DNA from: Haloarcula sp. CBA1129
Lineage (GTDB): Archaea > Halobacteriota > Halobacteria > Halobacteriales > Haloarculaceae
Reading direction: 5' to 3'
Length of the DNA: 64,000 nucleotides
Assembly (NCBI RefSeq): GCF_008729015.1
Contig: NZ_RKSM01000001.1
Location: 1,674,001 to 1,738,000, forward strand
The position numbers and the translations under genes were made by a program. Positions 61,125 through 64,000 of this stretch are shown here, one piece after another. The notes beneath the pieces were generated by a model. The model saw only the letters and a program-made list of their open reading frames with translations. It was not told the origin of the DNA and did not search any database. Numbering within the stretch: position 1 is the stretch's first letter; every line of letters begins with the position of its first letter.

Positions 61125-61811
61125 ATGAACGGGAATGTACCTATGGCCAGTTCGGAATCGGTTCCAGTCGCATCGCCCGCTCAGTCTCACCAAGACGCAG
61201 CCGAATACGTCGGCTTCCGCGTCGACGGCCAAGCCGTCGTCCTGAGCCTCTCGGAGCATCGGCGACTCTCCCTCGAGCGCAGTCTGGACCTCGTCAACCA
61301 CAGTCCGAGCGGGTTCGAGTGGGGGTACAGTGGTAGCGGGCCCGCCCAGCTCGCGTGCGCGCTCCTCCTGGACTACTACGACGATGAGCAGTTCGCCCGT
61401 GAGCACTACATCGCGTTCCGGAATCAGGTGGTCTCACAGCTGGAGTGCGACGGTGCCGCGGCGTGCTGGCACCTCCCCGGTGAGGAGATCGACGCCGCGA
61501 TGGCGACCCTTACCGACGACGTCGTCGCCCTCGCCGACGGCGGACGGCCGTCACCGACGCTCCCCGAGAACTGGCGAGCCGTCTCTCGCCCTGATCGAAG
61601 AGTGTTCCAGCGCGCTGATCGCGACCACTACATCGTGCTCGGGGATGGAAGCGACGAGTGGCTGGTCGTGCTCTGCAGCCAGGGTGACCGGGCATATCCT
61701 GCCCCGCTCGTACATCGGACAGTTGTCGAGGAGGCTGACGTGGAACGGGTAATCCAAGAACTCGCCGAAGAGAGCAACGACCTCATCGAACCCCCGGAGG
61801 GGGAGCACTGA
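61125..61811 (+). CDS. DUF6166-like protein
   Basis: 228 residues from ATG 61125; a second ATG (61143) follows. The core YVGFRVDGQAVVLSLSE...SGFEWGYSGSGPAQLACALLLDYY with FNQ-like AFRNQVVSQL matches DUF6166, a small domain of haloarchaeal plasmids with unknown role. The C-terminal half (RRVFQRADRDHYIVLGDGSDEWLVVLCSQ, VERVIQELAEESNDL) is unassigned. Its stop overlaps the start of the 42-residue protein that follows (TGATG). Confidence 0.75.
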   Translation: MNGNVPMASSESVPVASPAQSHQDAAEYVGFRVDGQAVVLSLSEHRRLSLERSLDLVNHSPSGFEWGYSGSGPAQLACALLLDYYDDEQFAREHYIAFRNQVVSQLECDGAAACWHLPGEEIDAAMATLTDDVVALADGGRPSPTLPENWRAVSRPDRRVFQRADRDHYIVLGDGSDEWLVVLCSQGDRAYPAPLVHRTVVEEADVERVIQELAEESNDLIEPPEGEH

Positions 61812-61939
61812 TGGAGACGCTTCGACTGGCGCGAGCCACCCATCAGCTCCTCGAACGTGGTGTCGAGGCGCTCGAGAAAATCGGGCGTGAACTGGAGCGG
61901 TACAACGACCGACAGGAGCGTACCGACGGAGACAGCTGA
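61811..61939 (+). CDS. 42-residue helical protein coupled to the DUF6166 gene
   Basis: METLRLARATHQLLERGVEAL...ELERYNDRQERTDGDS, from the ATG that overlaps the preceding stop by one base. A single amphipathic helix with a charged end. The overlap and codon use make it credible despite its size. Unrecognised. Confidence 0.5.
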   Translation: METLRLARATHQLLERGVEALEKIGRELERYNDRQERTDGDS

Positions 61940-61984
61940 AGATGTGAGGACACTCTCAAGGTCGAATGGTAGTTCGTGAGACGT

Positions 61985-62010
61985 TGTTTTTGCGCCCGGG
62001 AGAGGGGCGC
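61985..62010 (+). promoter_or_regulatory. hairpin leader (family copy 13) with a 9-codon frame after it
   Basis: tgttttt then a perfect 6-bp stem GCGCCC (61992-61997) / GGGCGC (62005-62010), loop gggagag. A nine-codon frame ATG..TGA at 62024-62053 occupies the place where the gene start normally lies; the real gene starts at 62069 after a Shine-Dalgarno-like gaggtga. Confidence 0.65.
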
Positions 62011-62068
62011 AGGACGCGAGACGATGCAGTCGCACGTCGACGAGGATTCCTGAAGTGAGGTGACTGAG

Positions 62069-63229
62069 ATGAAAGATCCAGAGTCCAGAACCATCTTCGC
62101 TGGCGTCGATGGACGTACCGACACCGAACTACCCGAGTGGTATCGAGAGCGCCATGGTGATGCAGACCCCGTGACTTTCGCCGAGGCGGTTCGTGATCTT
62201 CCGCAGGCCGTCGAGACGACCGTGGCGTACCAGAATCCCTACACCGACGAGTGGGTCGAGACAGAGCGGTTCAACGCGCTCGTCGAGCCGAGTCGGGCTC
62301 GAGAGCAGGCCCGAGATGAGGACACGGAGACGGATCCGTTGTTCCACGTGCCCACCGACTCGTACGCGATCATCAACCCGGTCGACGTCTACGGGCCGCT
62401 GGAGGAGGTCCTCCGCGAGGAGACGATCGACGGGACCCCGCTGGGCGAGGTGATGTTCGGCGAGATTCGGCGCTACCGGGGCGGCGGCGAAGTCCATATG
62501 GACATCATGTTCGACGGCCTCGAGGTGCGCCTTCCCGGTCGGTCGGACTCGATTACGATGGGCGTCACGTCGGGCTACGACTTCTTCGGCGAGCACGCCG
62601 TCTACGTTGAGGGGTTCGCTCAGGATGGCTACTGCTCGAACACGATGCGCTCGCTCACCGACAAGGAGGTCATCAAACACGTCGGCGACGTCCGGAACTT
62701 CCGGACCTGGTGGGAGGAACTCCTCGCACAGGTCGAACTCGTCGCCGACGATCTCTTCGAGTTCATCCGGGACGCTCAGGACATCGACCTCGACTTCTCG
62801 GAGCTCCCGTTCACCGTCACGGAGTTCTACACCCTGCTGGGCTTCCCGGACTACCTGGCCGAGCGCGCCGCCGACGATGCAGAAGCCAATGCGGCGTCCC
62901 CCTTCGAGATCGATATGTGGACGCTACATTCCGGTGCGACGTACGCACTCACCCACTTCTTCCAGGGGAAAGAAGGGGCATCTCTCGATCAGTACGTCCG
63001 CATCGCCAACGACATCCTGTTCAATCCGGAAGGCACGATCGAGCGCGTCGAGCAGGCGTACGAGCAGCAGTTAGAGGCGGACGGCGACGACGGGTCACAG
63101 GCGTCGCTGGCCGGCGAACGAGCGCTGGCCAGCATCGAGCGCGTCAGCGACGACCTGCAGGAGAAAGTCGAGCAGTTCGAAGATCGAGAGGACGCGCTGC
63201 GTGAGCGGTTCCAAGAGGCGATGGCCTGA
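62069..63229 (+). CDS. large backbone protein, DUF932-like at most
   Basis: 386 residues from ATG 62069, with gaggtga seven to fourteen bases before it; a GTG at 62060 would overlap that site. Features are PVTFAEAVRDLPQAVETTVAYQN, then FHVPTDSYAIINPVDVYGPLEEVL, GGGEVHMDIMFDGLEVRLPG, and a helical end with a coiled coil (LQEKVEQFEDREDALRERFQE). The middle recalls DUF932 phage/plasmid proteins; the match is weak. It is the largest backbone protein here. Confidence 0.6.
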   Translation: MKDPESRTIFAGVDGRTDTELPEWYRERHGDADPVTFAEAVRDLPQAVETTVAYQNPYTDEWVETERFNALVEPSRAREQARDEDTETDPLFHVPTDSYAIINPVDVYGPLEEVLREETIDGTPLGEVMFGEIRRYRGGGEVHMDIMFDGLEVRLPGRSDSITMGVTSGYDFFGEHAVYVEGFAQDGYCSNTMRSLTDKEVIKHVGDVRNFRTWWEELLAQVELVADDLFEFIRDAQDIDLDFSELPFTVTEFYTLLGFPDYLAERAADDAEANAASPFEIDMWTLHSGATYALTHFFQGKEGASLDQYVRIANDILFNPEGTIERVEQAYEQQLEADGDDGSQASLAGERALASIERVSDDLQEKVEQFEDREDALRERFQEAMA

Positions 63230-63259
63230 CGCCGCGTCGGTGATGTAGTCGTCTGTTCT

Positions 63260-63287
63260 GTTTTTCTCGCCCTGGATGGGTGAGGGC
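63260..63287 (+). promoter_or_regulatory. hairpin leader (family copy 14)
   Basis: gtttttctc then GCCCT (63269-63273) / AGGGC (63283-63287), loop ggatgggtg. ATG follows only eight bases later at 63295. Confidence 0.6.
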
Positions 63288-63294
63288 TACCGAG

Positions 63295-63516
63295 ATGGAA
63301 CAGTCCACGATTAGCGACGGGAGTGACGACGAATTCCCACCTGAGAAGCGTCTTGAAGCACCGAATTACCGATTGATTAAGGCCGGTATCACGACGATCC
63401 CGGATATGGAAACCCTCCAAGAGTGTGTTGCCTACGAGAACGCCCACCAGAATCGGACGCAGATCCTGCGCCGGCTCAAGTGGAAGGCTGAAGAGCTACG
63501 TGAGGACGAAGAGTAA
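63295..63516 (+). CDS. small helical backbone protein
   Basis: 73 residues from ATG 63295 (MEQSTISDGSDDEFPPEKRLEAPNYRLIKAG...). Later helix QECVAYENAHQNRTQILRRLKWKAEELREDEE. Unrecognised; the pattern LIKAGITTIPDMETL resembles short helical regulators. It is preceded by a hairpin leader and followed ten bases later by the third 42-bp palindrome. Confidence 0.6.
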   Translation: MEQSTISDGSDDEFPPEKRLEAPNYRLIKAGITTIPDMETLQECVAYENAHQNRTQILRRLKWKAEELREDEE

Positions 63517-63525
63517 GCTCTGTTC

Positions 63526-63566
63526 TTAACCAACACACTCCGCGTTATTTCCCTATTGTTGGTTAA
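63526..63566. repeat. 42-bp palindrome family, copy 3 (41 bp)
   Basis: Arms TTAACCAACA (63526-63535) and TGTTGGTTAA (63557-63566), 21-base spacer. It lies 15 bases before the next T-tract/hairpin leader. Confidence 0.75.
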
Positions 63567-63580
63567 CAGGCTGTGCCTCG

Positions 63581-63610
63581 GTTTTTCGGGCCCCTGAAAG
63601 GGTGCGGGGC
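63581..63610 (+). promoter_or_regulatory. hairpin leader (family copy 15)
   Basis: gtttttcgg then GCCCC (63590-63594) / GGGGC (63606-63610), loop tgaaagggtgc. ATG at 63640. Confidence 0.65.
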
Positions 63611-63639
63611 AGCCAGCAGCGGCCTCGCGAGCCTAATCA

Positions 63640-64000
63640 TGTCCCTCGAGCTGAGCTCCAGCGCCAGCACCGCCCGCGAAATCGCCGCCGCCAGACAGGC
63701 AGACTACGTGGCGTTTCTGCATCGAGCCCCGTTTGTCGTCGACGCTGTCGACTTCGGCTTCCTTCCCGGCTTTCGCGAGGACTGTGGGTACCAGGAGGCG
63801 CAGTATCAGAACCTCAGCCTCCCCGTCGGGATGCTCGACAACGATTTCCGGAATCCCGATCTGGAGCGGTTCGTCGACCGTTTCTTCGAGTACGAACCTC
63901 AGGTCGGGGTCATCGGGGATGTCGACGAAATCGACGACGTCGACGCCCACGTCGCTGCTGCTCGCGAGATCCAAGCGAGCTATCCCGAGGCCGAGCTCAT
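63640..64000 (+). CDS. DUF6610-like protein, N-terminal part
   Basis: 120 codons to the window end, from ATG 63640. The opening (SASTAREIAAARQADYVAFLHRAPFVVDAVDFGFLPGF, then LPVGMLDNDFRNPDLERFVDRFFEYEPQVGVIGDV) is what I recall for DUF6610, a haloarchaeal element protein of unknown function. The phrase VGVIGDVDEIDDVDAHVAAAREIQASYPEAELI looks like a TIM-barrel-type strand/helix alternation as in DUF7221/queuine-transferase-like folds, not proven. Confidence 0.65.

Noticed and set aside
1-64000. CRISPR arrays, rRNA genes, or an integrase for the island
   Set aside because: None found on either strand in this window.

Overview
The window is haloarchaeal chromosome, probably Haloarcula-like. Supporting signs are high GC with mostly G/C third positions, very acidic proteins, TATA-like boxes about 25 nt before start codons with no ribosome-binding site (leaderless mRNAs), the trpDFEG order, cdc48, radB, trkA/phoU-like genes, DUF7344 and bacterio-opsin-activator HTH regulators, and ISH3-type insertion sequences. 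Genus and species cannot be fixed from sequence alone.

Positions 1 to about 22.7 kb are ordinary core genome. They hold a tryptophan operon (trpD-F-E-G, leftward, with a TGTACA-type palindrome at its promoter), tRNA-Val(GAC) followed by two decaying copies of its 3' end, a lycopene-cyclase-domain protein, a four-CBS protein, an NADPH oxidoreductase, Cdc48, a universal stress protein, LarC, an RNase H-fold protein, RadB, a PhoU-like protein, TrkA, a DUF7344 regulator, a calcium-repeat membrane protein with a cytoplasmic winged helix, and an HTH_10 regulator.

Positions 22.7-27.3 kb are an insertion-sequence scar: an IS5 fragment, a truncated IS630, a complete ISH3 element (23638-25038) and a complete IS1595 element (26227-27212). 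The last two bracket and break one gene.

From 27.3 kb to the end lies an accessory island (integrated plasmid or ICE-like) made of two interleaved layers. The backbone layer is GC-rich, rightward, and made of small acidic or zinc-ribbon proteins (DUF6735-, DUF6166- and DUF6610-like, an RPA-like OB-fold protein, HNH endonuclease, MazF-type toxin/antitoxin). Fifteen of its genes are preceded by the same unusual element: a T-rich tract followed at once by a short hairpin whose stem sequence changes from copy to copy while a purine loop (GATGGGT / GAGGGGTG type) is kept. Three copies of a 41-42 bp palindrome (TTAACCAACA...TGTTGGTTAA) also sit between backbone genes. The cargo layer is visibly AT-richer and mostly leftward, and looks like exchangeable defence cassettes: a 1258-aa STAND NTPase, a second P-loop ATPase with membrane partners, a DUF429/PD-(D/E)XK pair, an N6-methylase-like protein with a C-terminal HEPN-like motif, a three-gene membrane operon at 51.5-54.3 kb, and a membrane-anchored Mrr-type nuclease. 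Several cargo blocks abut truncated backbone genes, and one block is flanked by ~150-bp direct repeats.

The observations judged most novel are the recurrent T-tract/hairpin leader family, the 42-bp palindrome family, and the uncharacterised cargo modules (methylase-HEPN, the 51.5-54.3 kb operon, and the 38.0-42.4 kb ATPase/membrane cluster). All functional statements about these are inferences from sequence.
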